Shown: one piece after another, positions 26,817-35,381 of the stretch
Layout: each line of letters opens with the position of its first letter
Position numbering within the stretch: position 1 is the stretch's first letter
Source of the DNA: Lachnospiraceae bacterium
GTDB taxonomy: Bacteria > Bacillota > Clostridia > Lachnospirales > Lachnospiraceae
Reading direction: 5' to 3'
Assembly: GCA_902363835.1 (NCBI GenBank)
Contig: CABJBM010000029.1
Span: forward strand, 11,125 to 75,124
Length of the DNA stretch: 64,000 nucleotides
The notes under the pieces: generated by a model
The model's database searches: none
What the model saw: the letters and a program-made list of their open reading frames with translations, nothing else
Told to the model about the DNA's origin: nothing
Program-made: the position numbers and the translations under genes

Positions 26817-26855
26817 AAAAAAGGCTGCCGGGCGCGTCCCTGGCAGCTTTTCATT
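26817..26855. terminator. Bidirectional terminator between converging genes
   Basis: A hairpin with GGCTGCC pairing to GGCAGC-type arms has AAAA on its left side and TTTT on its right. It lies between the rightward oxidoreductase gene and the leftward asnA gene and can stop transcription from both sides. Confidence 0.75.
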
Positions 26856-26948
26856 CATATAACCGGATAAAAGAATGGATTGTTCATTGTTTTAGAATGG
26901 AACCTCATGGAACTGATTTGTATATTTCCGGTCCCAGTCTCATTGGGC

Positions 26949-27956
26949 CTAAAGAAGAATGATGTTATGCTTTTTGCATTCCTCCCGCAGTTCCTTTGGC
27001 CAGATGCTGGCCTGTACCTCTCCCACATGGGCTCTGTCCAGAAGAAGCATGCAGAGACGGGATTGTCCGATGCCGCCTCCAATGGTGTAAGGCAGTTCTC
27101 CGTTTAGAAGCTTCCTGTGGTAAGGAAGGTTTTTCCGGTCTTCACAGCCTGCTTTTTCCAGCTGCTTTGCCAGGGATTCTTCATCCACCCTGATGCCCAT
27201 ACTGGAGATTTCCAGGGCGCAGTTTAAATTCTCAAACCAGAACAGGATATCCCCGTTTAACTGCCAGTCATCGTAGTCAGGGGCTCTTCCGTCATGAGGT
27301 TTTCCGCTTTCCAGCTTGTCCCCGATCTTCATGAGAAAAACACAGCCGTATTCCTTTGTGATTAAGTTTTCCCGTTCCTTTGGCGTCTTGTCAGGATAGC
27401 GGTCTTCCAGCTCCTGGGAAGTGATAAAGGTAATGTCTTTTGGAAGATGCTTTACAGCCTGGGGATATTTGTACCAGACCTCATGCTGCATATGCTTGAT
27501 GATCTTAAAGATGGTGCGGACGGTTTCCTTTAATGTTTCTTCATTCCGCTCTTCCCTGGTAATGACCTTTTCCCAGTCCCACTGGTCCACATAGCAGGAG
27601 TGGAGGTTATCCAGATCCTCATCTCTCCGGATGGCGTTCATGTTGGTATAAAGGCCTTCCCCAGGCAGAAAGCCGTATTCGTGAAGGGCCATGCGCTTCC
27701 ATTTGGCAAGAGAGTGTACGACTTCAATGGATTCCCCGGGAATGCCGGTGATGTCAAACCGTACCGGGCGCTCCACGCCGTTTAAGTCATCGTTTAAGCC
27801 GCTGCTGTGCTCAACAAATAAGGGGGCTGAGATCCGTTCCAGATTCATTTCCTTACCAAGCTCTTTTTGAAACGTATCCCTGATGTATTTAATGGCCTCC
27901 TGGGTCTCACGGACAGAGAGCCTGGGGTCATAGTTTTCCGGTATGATGAGTTCCAT
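26949..27956 (-). CDS. asnA: Aspartate--ammonia ligase
   Basis: A 335-residue ammonia-dependent asparagine synthetase related to class II aminoacyl-tRNA synthetases. It makes asparagine from aspartate, ammonia and ATP. Conserved segments include the start [52 protein letters not shown] and the C-terminal [14 protein letters not shown], the motif 3-like region. The length equals the usual 330-335 residues. It is monocistronic; the short upstream space (about 110 bases to the next promoter) has no room for a T-box leader. Confidence 0.95.
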   Translation of the reverse strand: MELIIPENYDPRLSVRETQEAIKYIRDTFQKELGKEMNLERISAPLFVEHSSGLNDDLNGVERPVRFDITGIPGESIEVVHSLAKWKRMALHEYGFLPGEGLYTNMNAIRRDEDLDNLHSCYVDQWDWEKVITREERNEETLKETVRTIFKIIKHMQHEVWYKYPQAVKHLPKDITFITSQELEDRYPDKTPKERENLITKEYGCVFLMKIGDKLESGKPHDGRAPDYDDWQLNGDILFWFENLNCALEISSMGIRVDEESLAKQLEKAGCEDRKNLPYHRKLLNGELPYTIGGGIGQSRLCMLLLDRAHVGEVQASIWPKELREECKKHNIILL

Positions 27957-28069
27957 GTGGTATTCCTCCCAAATAAAATGTTTTTATTATGGTATCACTA
28001 ATATGAAAAACGCGCAACTGTTGTTTTGCTTAAGGAACAGATGGAAGCTTTTGACAGCCAGCAAAAAAG

Positions 28070-28098
28070 TTGCATGGAGACAGGGCCTGTGATATGAT
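28070..28098 (+). promoter_or_regulatory. Sigma-A promoter of the Sua5 gene
   Basis: TTGCAT (28070-28075) and TATGAT (28093-28098) are separated by 17 bases. The expected transcript start near 28105 lies after the ATG at 28101, which supports ATG 28131 as the real start of the next gene. Confidence 0.65.
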
Positions 28099-28130
28099 AA
28101 ATGGAAGTTAAAAGAAAAGAGCAGATTGAT

Positions 28131-29192
28131 ATGATAACGGAACGAATTATTATAGAAGAGAAAGAATTTCCAAAGGAAGAACTGTTAAAAAAGCCTGCGG
28201 AAATATTAAGAAAGGGCGGCCTGGTAGCCTTTCCCACGGAAACCGTGTACGGGCTTGGAGCTGATGCTTTAAGCGAAGAGGCAGCAGGAAAAATTTATGC
28301 GGCAAAGGGAAGGCCGTCAGACAATCCGTTGATCGCCCATATAGGAGATTTTGATGATCTTCCCCCCTTGGTTTCTGCAATTCCTGAGGCGGGGGAAAAG
28401 CTGATGAAAGCGTTCTGGCCCGGGCCTTTGACCCTGATCTTTCCTAAAAGCAGCCTGGTCCCTTATGGCACCACAGGAGGGCTTGACACTGTGGCGGTGC
28501 GAATGCCTGCCGATCCGGTTGCAAGGGCACTCATCCGTCTGGCAGGAGTGCCGGTAGCCGCGCCCAGCGCCAATACCTCCGGGCGTCCCAGCCCCACTAC
28601 TGCAGATCATGTATGGCAGGATATGAACGGAAAAATCGATATGATCGTAGACGGCGGGGCCGTGGGAATCGGTGTGGAATCCACCATCATCGACGTATCA
28701 GGGGATGAGCCTGTGATCTTAAGGCCGGGAGCCATTACACAGGAAATGGTTTCAGCTGTCCTTGAAAAAGAAGTCCCTCTTGACCCTGCCATTGTGTCCG
28801 GGCCAATGAATGCGGATGTGAGGCCAAAAGCCCCTGGAATGAAATATAAGCATTATGCACCTAAGGCGGAACTGACCCTGGTTGAGGGGGAAACAAAGGA
28901 CGTCATAGGGGCTATAAACCGGCTGGCAAAAGAAAAGCTTTCCCAGGGATTCCGGGTAGGAATCATCTGTACGGAAGAAACAAGGGAAGAATATGATGAG
29001 GGAATGGTCCGGAGCATGGGAATGCGCGCCAGGGAGGAGACCATAGCCCATAACCTATATGGGGTGCTGCGGGAATTTGATGATCTGGAAGCTGATGTTA
29101 TTTTTTCTGAAAGCTTTTCCAGGGATCACTTAGGACAGGCCATTATGAACCGGCTTACCAAGGCTGCCGGATACCATATTTTAAAAGTTTAA
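28131..29192 (+). CDS. ywlC: L-threonylcarbamoyladenylate synthase (Sua5/YwlC type)
   Basis: A 353-residue two-domain enzyme that makes threonylcarbamoyl-AMP from threonine, bicarbonate and ATP for the t6A37 modification of ANN-decoding tRNAs. The YrdC domain is clear (GGLVAFPTETVYGLGADAL, KGRPSDNPLIAHI, VAAPSANTSGRPSPT), and the C-terminal Sua5 domain begins after the linker PKAPGMKYKHYAPKAEL. Start ATG 28131 is preferred over 28101 because the promoter would place the transcript start between them; the ribosome binding site is weak. It is followed by a dCMP deaminase gene. Confidence 0.92.
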   Translation: MITERIIIEEKEFPKEELLKKPAEILRKGGLVAFPTETVYGLGADALSEEAAGKIYAAKGRPSDNPLIAHIGDFDDLPPLVSAIPEAGEKLMKAFWPGPLTLIFPKSSLVPYGTTGGLDTVAVRMPADPVARALIRLAGVPVAAPSANTSGRPSPTTADHVWQDMNGKIDMIVDGGAVGIGVESTIIDVSGDEPVILRPGAITQEMVSAVLEKEVPLDPAIVSGPMNADVRPKAPGMKYKHYAPKAELTLVEGETKDVIGAINRLAKEKLSQGFRVGIICTEETREEYDEGMVRSMGMRAREETIAHNLYGVLREFDDLEADVIFSESFSRDHLGQAIMNRLTKAAGYHILKV

Positions 29193-29220
29193 GATTGAAA
29201 AGTAGGAAGGAGGAAAACAA

Positions 29221-29715
29221 ATGTCAGGAAAAAGAGAAGATTATATTACGTGGGATGAATATTTTATGGGAGTAGCGGCTCTTTCCGCAAGGCGTTCCAA
29301 AGATCCCAGTACCCAGGTGGGAGCCTGCATCGTAAGCCGGGATAACAAGATTTTGTCCATGGGTTATAATGGTTTTCCCATGGGCTGCTCGGATGATGAG
29401 TTTCCGTGGGATCGGGAAAATGAGCAGGAAGATCCATACAATGCCAAATATTTCTATTCCACTCACAGCGAATTAAATGCTATCCTGAATTACAGGGGAG
29501 GAAGCCTGGAAGGAAGCAAACTTTATGTAACCCTATTCCCCTGTAATGAGTGTGCCAAGGCCATTATACAGGCCGGAATTAAAACCATTGTATATGGTTC
29601 GGACAAGTATGACGGCACTCCGGCAGTTAATGCCTCCAAACGGATGCTCAATGCGGCAGGGGTCCGGTATTACCAGTATCAGCCTACCGGGAGAAAGATA
29701 GAGATCGAGGTTTGA
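29221..29715 (+). CDS. dCMP deaminase family protein (ComEB-like)
   Basis: This 164-residue zinc enzyme should deaminate dCMP to dUMP for thymidylate synthesis. Zinc and catalytic residues are all present: H82 and E84 (STHSELNAIL) and C108/C111 (FPCNECAKA). The segment RSKDPSTQVGACIV near residue 25 is the typical substrate-site motif of this family. AGGAAGGAGG precedes the ATG. It ends one base before the radical SAM gene and so is probably cotranscribed with it. Confidence 0.92.
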   Translation: MSGKREDYITWDEYFMGVAALSARRSKDPSTQVGACIVSRDNKILSMGYNGFPMGCSDDEFPWDRENEQEDPYNAKYFYSTHSELNAILNYRGGSLEGSKLYVTLFPCNECAKAIIQAGIKTIVYGSDKYDGTPAVNASKRMLNAAGVRYYQYQPTGRKIEIEV

Positions 29716-29716
29716 C

Positions 29717-31501
29717 ATGAAATTTCTATTGGTTGCGCTTAACGCCAAATACATCCATTCCAATCCCGCCATTTACAGCTTAAAGGCTTATGCGGAAGCC
29801 CATGTAAAAGAGGCGGAGCTGGAGGATGGAAGGTTTTGTATAGAGACCCAGGAATATACCATTAACAATCAGCCTGATGAGATTTTAAAGGACATTTTCT
29901 TAAGGAAACCGGATGCAGTGGGATTTTCCTGCTACATCTGGAACATTTCCTATGTATTGGAGCTGGTCCGGGACCTTCCGAAGGTTCTCCCTCATGCGGA
30001 GATCTGGCTGGGAGGTCCCGAGGTGTCTTATGATGCCTCCAAACTCCTTTGCAGAGAGCGGTCGGTTTATGGGATCATGATGGGAGAAGGGGAGGAAACC
30101 TTTTCTGAAGTGGTACGATGTTATTTAAAGCGGGACCGGGCAGGTTTAAAGGGCAGGAGTTCTGTTTTTGAGGCAATAGACGGTACGGCTGTAAGGGATG
30201 AGAAAGGAAATGCAGTGGAGACACCCCGGAAAACGGCGGTGGACATGAGTTCTATCCCCTTCCTGTACGGTAATCTGAAGGGTTTTGAAAACCGCATCAT
30301 TTATTATGAAAGCAGCCGGGGCTGTCCGTTTGCCTGCAGCTACTGCCTTTCTTCCCTGGATAAGTCCGTGCGGCTGCGCAGTACAGGGCTGGTGTTAAAG
30401 GAACTGGATGTTTTCCTTAAAAACCGGGTTCCCCAGGTGAAATTTGTGGACAGGACCTTTAACTGCAACAGAGCCCATACCATGGCCATCTGGCGCCATA
30501 TTATAGAACATGATAACGGAGTGACCAATTTTCATTTTGAAATTTCTGCTGATCTTTTAAATGAGGAAGAGTTAAAGCTCATGTCCTCCATGAGAAAGGG
30601 ACTGATACAGCTTGAGATCGGAGTTCAGAGCACCAACTCTGACACCATTAAGGAAATCCGCAGGACCATGGATTTAAACCGCTTAAAAGAAACGGTTGGA
30701 AAAATCAATGGTTTTGGAAATATCCATCAGCACCTGGATTTAATCGCAGGACTTCCGTGGGAGGATTACCAAAGCTTCCGGAATTCCTTTAATGAGGTTT
30801 ATGAGATGAAGCCGGAGCAGCTTCAGCTTGGATTTTTAAAGGTGTTAAAAGGCTCCTATTTGTCGGAAAGGGCAGAAGAATACGGGGTGAGGTTTAAAGA
30901 AAAGCCGCCCTATGAAGTGCTGTCCACCAGATGGCTGGATTACGGCGGGATCTTAAAGCTTAAAGGCCTGGAGGAGATGCTGGAGGTTTATGGAAACAGC
31001 GGACAGTTCCGGACAACCCTGCAGGAACTTCATAAGGAGTTTGAAACACCTTTTGATATGTTTGAGGCATTGGCTGAATATTATGATAAACAGGAGCTGT
31101 CAGGGATCAGCCACAGCCGGATGGCCCGGTATGAGATACTGGATAGGTTCATTTACAGTCTGGTACCGGAAAAACATTCCCTGTACCGGGATCTTCTGGT
31201 ATACGATCTTTACTTAAGGGAGAATTTAAAGAGCCGTCCGCCTTTTGCGGCGGATCAGGAGCCTTTTAAGGACCGTGTAAGGGCATTTTTCGAGGAAGAG
31301 GCGGTTTCCTTCCGGTACTTAAGAGAAGGATATGAAGGTTATGAGGCCAGACAGCTTATAAAGATGGCTCATGTGGAGGTATTCCGGGATGGAAGGGCAA
31401 TCCTTTTTGATTATAAACAGCGGGATGTCCTGTCCCACAATGCCGCTGCCCACGAGATCGGGGTATGGAAACAGGTTGAAAAAAACGTCTTTCAACCTTG
31501 A
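29717..31501 (+). CDS. B12-binding radical SAM protein (DUF4080-type)
   Basis: This 594-residue protein has an N-terminal cobalamin-binding-like fold (LVALNAKYIHSNPAIYSLKA), the radical SAM cluster motif C203-x3-C207-x2-C210 (GCPFACSYC), and a C-terminal helical region typical of clostridial DUF4080 proteins. Members use S-adenosylmethionine and a 4Fe-4S cluster; the reaction of this subgroup is not established to my knowledge. No DxHxGG cobalamin lower-ligand motif is obvious at the N-terminus, so cobalamin binding, if present, would be base-off or lost. It abuts the deaminase gene. Confidence 0.85.
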   Translation: MKFLLVALNAKYIHSNPAIYSLKAYAEAHVKEAELEDGRFCIETQEYTINNQPDEILKDIFLRKPDAVGFSCYIWNISYVLELVRDLPKVLPHAEIWLGGPEVSYDASKLLCRERSVYGIMMGEGEETFSEVVRCYLKRDRAGLKGRSSVFEAIDGTAVRDEKGNAVETPRKTAVDMSSIPFLYGNLKGFENRIIYYESSRGCPFACSYCLSSLDKSVRLRSTGLVLKELDVFLKNRVPQVKFVDRTFNCNRAHTMAIWRHIIEHDNGVTNFHFEISADLLNEEELKLMSSMRKGLIQLEIGVQSTNSDTIKEIRRTMDLNRLKETVGKINGFGNIHQHLDLIAGLPWEDYQSFRNSFNEVYEMKPEQLQLGFLKVLKGSYLSERAEEYGVRFKEKPPYEVLSTRWLDYGGILKLKGLEEMLEVYGNSGQFRTTLQELHKEFETPFDMFEALAEYYDKQELSGISHSRMARYEILDRFIYSLVPEKHSLYRDLLVYDLYLRENLKSRPPFAADQEPFKDRVRAFFEEEAVSFRYLREGYEGYEARQLIKMAHVEVFRDGRAILFDYKQRDVLSHNAAAHEIGVWKQVEKNVFQP

Positions 31502-31550
31502 GCTTTGAATCAACTGGATAATATCCCTTTGATTCATCAGGAGGAAAGTA

Positions 31551-32228
31551 ATGGCAAAGAAAGAAACAAAAGCAGAGCGTCAGGCCCGGGTATTAAATGT
31601 GCTTGAGGCCCTTGACCGGGAATACGGAACGGATTATATATGCTATTTAAACCATGAGAATCCATGGCAGCTATTAATAGCGGTCATATTAAGTGCCCAG
31701 TGCACCGATGCCAGGGTGAATATGGTGACACCGGGCCTGTTCCGGAAATACGATTCTCCAATGAAATTTGCCCAGGCGGATTTAAAGGAATTGGAGAAGG
31801 ATATTCATTCTCTTGGTTTTTATCATATGAAAGCCAAAAACATCATATCCTGCTGTCAGGATCTGGTGGAAAAATTCGGGGGCGAAGTGCCCCGGACAAT
31901 GGAAGAACTGACTTCCCTTGCAGGAGTAGGGCGAAAAACAGCCAATGTGATCAGAGGAAATATCTACAATGAACCCAGCATTGTGGTGGATACCCATGTA
32001 AAACGGATTTCTAAAAAGCTGGGCTTTGCAAAAGAAGAAGATCCGGAAAAAATTGAGTATGAGCTGATGAAGGTGCTTCCAAAGGATCACTGGATTTTAT
32101 GGAATATTCAGATCATCACTCTTGGCAGATCCATTTGTGTTGCAAGAAGTCCCAAGTGCTGCCAGTGTTTTTTGCAAACCCTCTGTCCCGGCGCCCAGGT
32201 GCAGTCATGTCAGAAGAAGGAGGCTTAA
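31551..32228 (+). CDS. nth: Endonuclease III
   Basis: A 225-residue DNA glycosylase/AP lyase that removes oxidised pyrimidines in base excision repair. The helix-hairpin-helix (LAGVGRKTANVIRGN) carries catalytic K129, and D147 is in VVDTHVKRIS. The 4Fe-4S loop has the exact C-x6-C-x2-C-x5-C spacing (C196, C203, C206, C212). GGAGG lies upstream of ATG 31551. It ends two bases before the exonuclease gene, which appears translationally coupled. Confidence 0.97.
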   Translation: MAKKETKAERQARVLNVLEALDREYGTDYICYLNHENPWQLLIAVILSAQCTDARVNMVTPGLFRKYDSPMKFAQADLKELEKDIHSLGFYHMKAKNIISCCQDLVEKFGGEVPRTMEELTSLAGVGRKTANVIRGNIYNEPSIVVDTHVKRISKKLGFAKEEDPEKIEYELMKVLPKDHWILWNIQIITLGRSICVARSPKCCQCFLQTLCPGAQVQSCQKKEA

Positions 32229-32229
32229 T

Positions 32230-32937
32230 TTGGAATCGTCCTATATTGCCGTAGATTTGGAAACCACCGGCCTTGATCCAAAACAGGATAAGATCATTGA
32301 AATCGGAGCAGTAAAGGTTGTGAACGGACAGATAATGGAAAGCTATGAGACTTTTGTGAACCCTTACCGGAAGCTGGAGTCCAGGGTGATTATACTTACC
32401 GGCATTGGTGATCACCAGCTGGAAACTTCTCCGGGGATCGGGGAAGTGATCGGCGGATTCCTGGAATTTGCAGAAAATCTGCCCATACTGGGACATCATG
32501 TGATTTTTGATTACAGTTTTTTAAAACGCGCCGTGATCAACGAAGGCGGCTGTTTTGAACGCCGGGGGATTGATACCCTTAAGCTTGCCAGAAAGTATAT
32601 GCCTCCGGATGAGAAAAAAAATCTGGCTGCTGCCTGCGGATATTTTGGGATTACTCAGACCCTGAGCCACCGGGCGCTTGCGGATGCAAAGGCAGCCCAC
32701 GGACTGTATCAGGAAATGGCAAATCGCTATGGGGAGAAATCGCCGGAAGCTTTTGACTCTCAGGCTTTGATTTATAAGGCAAAAAGGGAACAGCCGGCCT
32801 CAAAAAGGCAAAAAGAACACTTGCAGGATTTATTAAAATATCATAAAATAGTTTTATCTGTGCAAACGGAACATTTGTCCAGAAATGAAATATCAAGAAT
32901 CACGGATAAAATCATAGCACAGTATGGAAGAATATAA
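32230..32937 (+). CDS. 3'-5' exonuclease of the DnaQ/PolC epsilon type
   Basis: A 235-residue DEDD exonuclease. Exo I is VDLETTGLDP near residue 9, Exo II is near residue 96 (GHHVIFDYSFLKRA), and Exo III-epsilon contains SHRALADAKAAHGLY with the histidine and aspartate. I chose TTG 32230 as the start because GGAGG at 32219-32223 lies six bases before it; upstream frame lies inside nth. The C-terminal about 60 residues form a lysine-rich extension (ASKRQKEHLQDLLKYHKI). It may proofread or act in repair with Nth. Confidence 0.85.
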   Translation: MESSYIAVDLETTGLDPKQDKIIEIGAVKVVNGQIMESYETFVNPYRKLESRVIILTGIGDHQLETSPGIGEVIGGFLEFAENLPILGHHVIFDYSFLKRAVINEGGCFERRGIDTLKLARKYMPPDEKKNLAAACGYFGITQTLSHRALADAKAAHGLYQEMANRYGEKSPEAFDSQALIYKAKREQPASKRQKEHLQDLLKYHKIVLSVQTEHLSRNEISRITDKIIAQYGRI

Positions 32938-32952
32938 GAGAGGTGATACGGT

Positions 32953-33066
32953 ATGATTAATTTTAACAATAAAAACAACAGAAAATTTTTATCAGTAGTT
33001 TTGATCCTTGTAGTCATTTTGCTGATTGCTGCCATGGTGCTTCCAATGATGCTTCAGTTTATGTAA
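32953..33066 (+). CDS. 37-residue single-pass membrane protein
   Basis: A small gene with ATG 32953, TAA 33066 and an AGAGAGGTG ribosome binding site seven bases upstream. The product has an Asn/Lys-rich start (MINFNNKNNRKFLS) and one hydrophobic helix of about 20 residues (VVLILVVILLIAAMVLPMML). It sits 15 bases after the exonuclease gene and before the VanW-family gene, so it is likely cotranscribed. Function is unknown; the positive-in topology suggests a small regulatory or structural membrane peptide. Confidence 0.7.
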   Translation: MINFNNKNNRKFLSVVLILVVILLIAAMVLPMMLQFM

Positions 33067-33125
33067 GTGATCAGGGAGGAGCATTGGCAGCATTCAGGCA
33101 CAGCAGCAGAGCATGAGGAATGAAT

Positions 33126-34622
33126 ATGAAAAAGAAAACTTTGTCCATGAGCCTGGCGGCGATTGTAATTGCGGCGGGAATTGGATTACTCTCTCCTACC
33201 TATGTTAAGGCTGATACCCTTCCGGACGGAATATATGTGGGAGAATATAATCTGGGAGGTATGACAGAAGAAGAAGCCAGCCAAAAGATCCAGGAGCTGG
33301 TAAATGAAATGGAAAATCAGAAGATAACATTGATCGTTGACGGACAGCCGGTGGAAACCGTGGCAAAGGAACTGGGCTTTCACTGGAGCAATCCTGAGGC
33401 TGTGTCCCAGGCTGCATCTTCCTGGCAGGGAGGCAACTTAATCAAACGATATTTGAATAAAAAGGATATTGAGCAAAACCATGTGATCATTCCTCTGGAA
33501 ACGGCTCTTGACGATGGGAGAGTGGCAGCTTTTGTTGCGGAGAAGTGTGCGCAGGCAATGGTTGAACCAAAGAATGCCACCATTGTCCGTGATAAAGGGG
33601 CATTTATCGTGACACCATCTGTTATCGGAAAAACCGTGGATGTGGCGGCTACCAAGCAGGCCCTGGATGCGGCTCTTGCCAACGGCCTTGATGAACCCGT
33701 AACAGCTACCGCAGTTGTTTCAGAGGTAAGGCCTGCAATTGCCATGGAAGATTTGTCTACCATAAAGGATGTGCTTGGAACCTTTTCCACCAGCTTTTCT
33801 TCCAGCGGTGCTTCCAGGTCCAAGAATCTTGAAGTAGGTGCGGGCAAGATCAATGGACGGGTACTCATGCCCGGGGAAACCTTATCCGGGTACGAATGCA
33901 TGCATCCCTTTACCCTGGCCAATGGCTATGCTACGGCAGCTGCTTATGAGAACGGCCAGGTGGTGGACAGCGTAGGCGGAGGGGTATGTCAGATCGCCAC
34001 CACCCTTTATAATACCGTACTCAGGGCGGAGCTGGAAGTCACTCAGAGGCAGAATCACTCCATGGTGGTAGGTTATGTAAAGCCCTCTGAGGATGCAGCC
34101 ATTGCAGGTACGTATAAGGATATTAAATTTACCAACAACTACAGCACACCCATTTATGTAGAGGGCTATACTTCCGGAAAGACCCTTACCTTTACCATCT
34201 ACGGAAAGGAAACCAGACCTGCAAACAGGACCTTTGAGTTTGTTTCCGAGACCTTAAGCGTAACAGATCCGGGTGCTCCCAAGGAAGTGGTGGATCCTGC
34301 CATGCCGCCGGGAAGCAGAAAGCAGGTTCAGTCCGCACATAAAGGGATGAAGTCCAGGTTGTGGAAGGTGGTTTATGTGGATGGCGTAGAGCAGAGCCGG
34401 GAGATTCTTCATACGGATACTTATAACCCATCAAAGGCCATCATAAAAGTCGGCCCTGCAGCGCCTGCAGTGGCAGTTCCTTCTGAGACTCCGGGAGTTC
34501 CTGTGGAAACACCACCGGTGGTGACGCCGCCTGAAACGGCTCCTGCAGAGACTGTGGATCCAGGGATTGGTCCGGGTCAGGTGCAGGGAGAGGGCCCGGC
34601 TGAGGTGGGACCTGGAGTGTAG
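33126..34622 (+). CDS. VanW-family secreted cell-wall protein
   Basis: A 498-residue exported protein. It has a signal peptide to about residue 29 (LSPTYVKA), a PG_binding_4/YoaR-like region (residues 35-220), and a VanW domain with the hallmark VVDSVGGGVCQIATTLYN near residue 280. The tail from about 440 is rich in Pro, Glu, Thr and Val and may span the wall. ATG 33126 is seven bases after GAGG, better than ATG 33120. The family is linked to peptidoglycan and to vancomycin clusters, but its biochemical role is not established. Confidence 0.88.
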   Translation: MKKKTLSMSLAAIVIAAGIGLLSPTYVKADTLPDGIYVGEYNLGGMTEEEASQKIQELVNEMENQKITLIVDGQPVETVAKELGFHWSNPEAVSQAASSWQGGNLIKRYLNKKDIEQNHVIIPLETALDDGRVAAFVAEKCAQAMVEPKNATIVRDKGAFIVTPSVIGKTVDVAATKQALDAALANGLDEPVTATAVVSEVRPAIAMEDLSTIKDVLGTFSTSFSSSGASRSKNLEVGAGKINGRVLMPGETLSGYECMHPFTLANGYATAAAYENGQVVDSVGGGVCQIATTLYNTVLRAELEVTQRQNHSMVVGYVKPSEDAAIAGTYKDIKFTNNYSTPIYVEGYTSGKTLTFTIYGKETRPANRTFEFVSETLSVTDPGAPKEVVDPAMPPGSRKQVQSAHKGMKSRLWKVVYVDGVEQSREILHTDTYNPSKAIIKVGPAAPAVAVPSETPGVPVETPPVVTPPETAPAETVDPGIGPGQVQGEGPAEVGPGV

Positions 34623-34634
34623 GAAGAAAAGCAT

Positions 34635-35255
34635 ATGAGACGGATTGAAAGGGAAAATGCCGGAACACTAAGGCCCGGGCAGGATCTTGTTGTAGCAGGA
34701 TATGCCGGGCTGTGGGGAACGGTAGAAACCGTAAAAAATAAAAAAGAAGAGTTATGCCAATGGTTTTCCGGAGACTATGTGGACCGGATTTTGGAAAACA
34801 AAGACATTGTGCCGGAAGCTGATTTGGAAAAGTGGAAAAGATTCGGCGCGGCTGAGTGTGAACCCGCAGGAGAGGGCGGGATCTTAAAGGCTCTCTGGGA
34901 CTTGTCTGGGGCTTACATGACGGGAATCCGGTTTTCTCTCCGTAAAATTCCGGTGAAACAGGAAACCATTGAGATTTGTGAGCGGTACGATTTAAACCCG
35001 TACCGCCTTTTCTCAAAGGGCTGTCTGCTTTTTTCAGCGGATAACGGAGGGGACTTGGTACAAGCGTTAAAAGAGCAGGGAATCCACGCCGCTGTAATCG
35101 GGAAAGTGACGGGAGGCATCAAACGGATCATTGACCAGGGCGAAGGAATCGGTTATCTTGACCGGCCTTCAGAGGATGAGCTTTATAAGGTCTTATCAAA
35201 TAATAAGGAACGCCCTGGGGGGCATACCTTTATGTCCAAAAGGCGTGGACAATAA
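34635..35255 (+). CDS. Stand-alone AIR-synthase C-terminal-domain protein
   Basis: This 206-residue protein matches the AIRS_C half of the PurM/HypE/ThiL superfamily: a short N-terminal strand segment (LVVAGYAGLWGTV), then GGILKALWDLSGAYMTGIRF, a long helix, FSKGCLLFSADNGG and AVIGKVTGGIKRII. The ATP-binding N-terminal half found in HypE-like proteins is missing, so it is half the usual size of about 330 residues. The last 16 residues are encoded by the first unit of a 52-bp tandem repeat, so the original C-terminus may have been altered. Function is unknown. Confidence 0.7.
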   Translation: MRRIERENAGTLRPGQDLVVAGYAGLWGTVETVKNKKEELCQWFSGDYVDRILENKDIVPEADLEKWKRFGAAECEPAGEGGILKALWDLSGAYMTGIRFSLRKIPVKQETIEICERYDLNPYRLFSKGCLLFSADNGGDLVQALKEQGIHAAVIGKVTGGIKRIIDQGEGIGYLDRPSEDELYKVLSNNKERPGGHTFMSKRRGQ

Positions 35256-35362
35256 TTAGGAACGCTCTATGGGGCATACCTTTATGTCCAAAAGGCGTGG
35301 ACAATAATTAGGAACGCCCTATGGGGCATACCTTTATGTCCAAAAAGCGTGGACAATAATTA
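35207..35362 (+). repeat. Three tandem copies of a 52-bp unit
   Basis: Units start at 35207, 35259 and 35311, each 52 bases and differing at only a few positions. Every unit begins GGAACGC and ends CAATAATTA. Within a unit ACGCC near the start can pair with GGCGT near position 40, enclosing CCTTT/AAAGG, so each copy can form a stem-loop; copy 3 has a change (AAGCGT) that weakens it. The first copy contains the stop codon of the preceding gene, and the third ends 19 bases before the Lrp start codon. The period is not a multiple of three. Confidence 0.95.
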
Positions 35363-35381
35363 GGAAATCAGGAGGCAGGAT

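Noticed and set aside
27957..28069. Possible T-box leader for asnA
   Set aside because: The space before the next promoter is only about 110 bases and no T-box core or specifier structure was recognised.
33380..33922. 180-residue minus-strand frame opposite the VanW-family gene
   Set aside because: Composition reflects antisense of an Ala/Val/Thr-rich protein; the plus strand has signal peptide and VanW domain.
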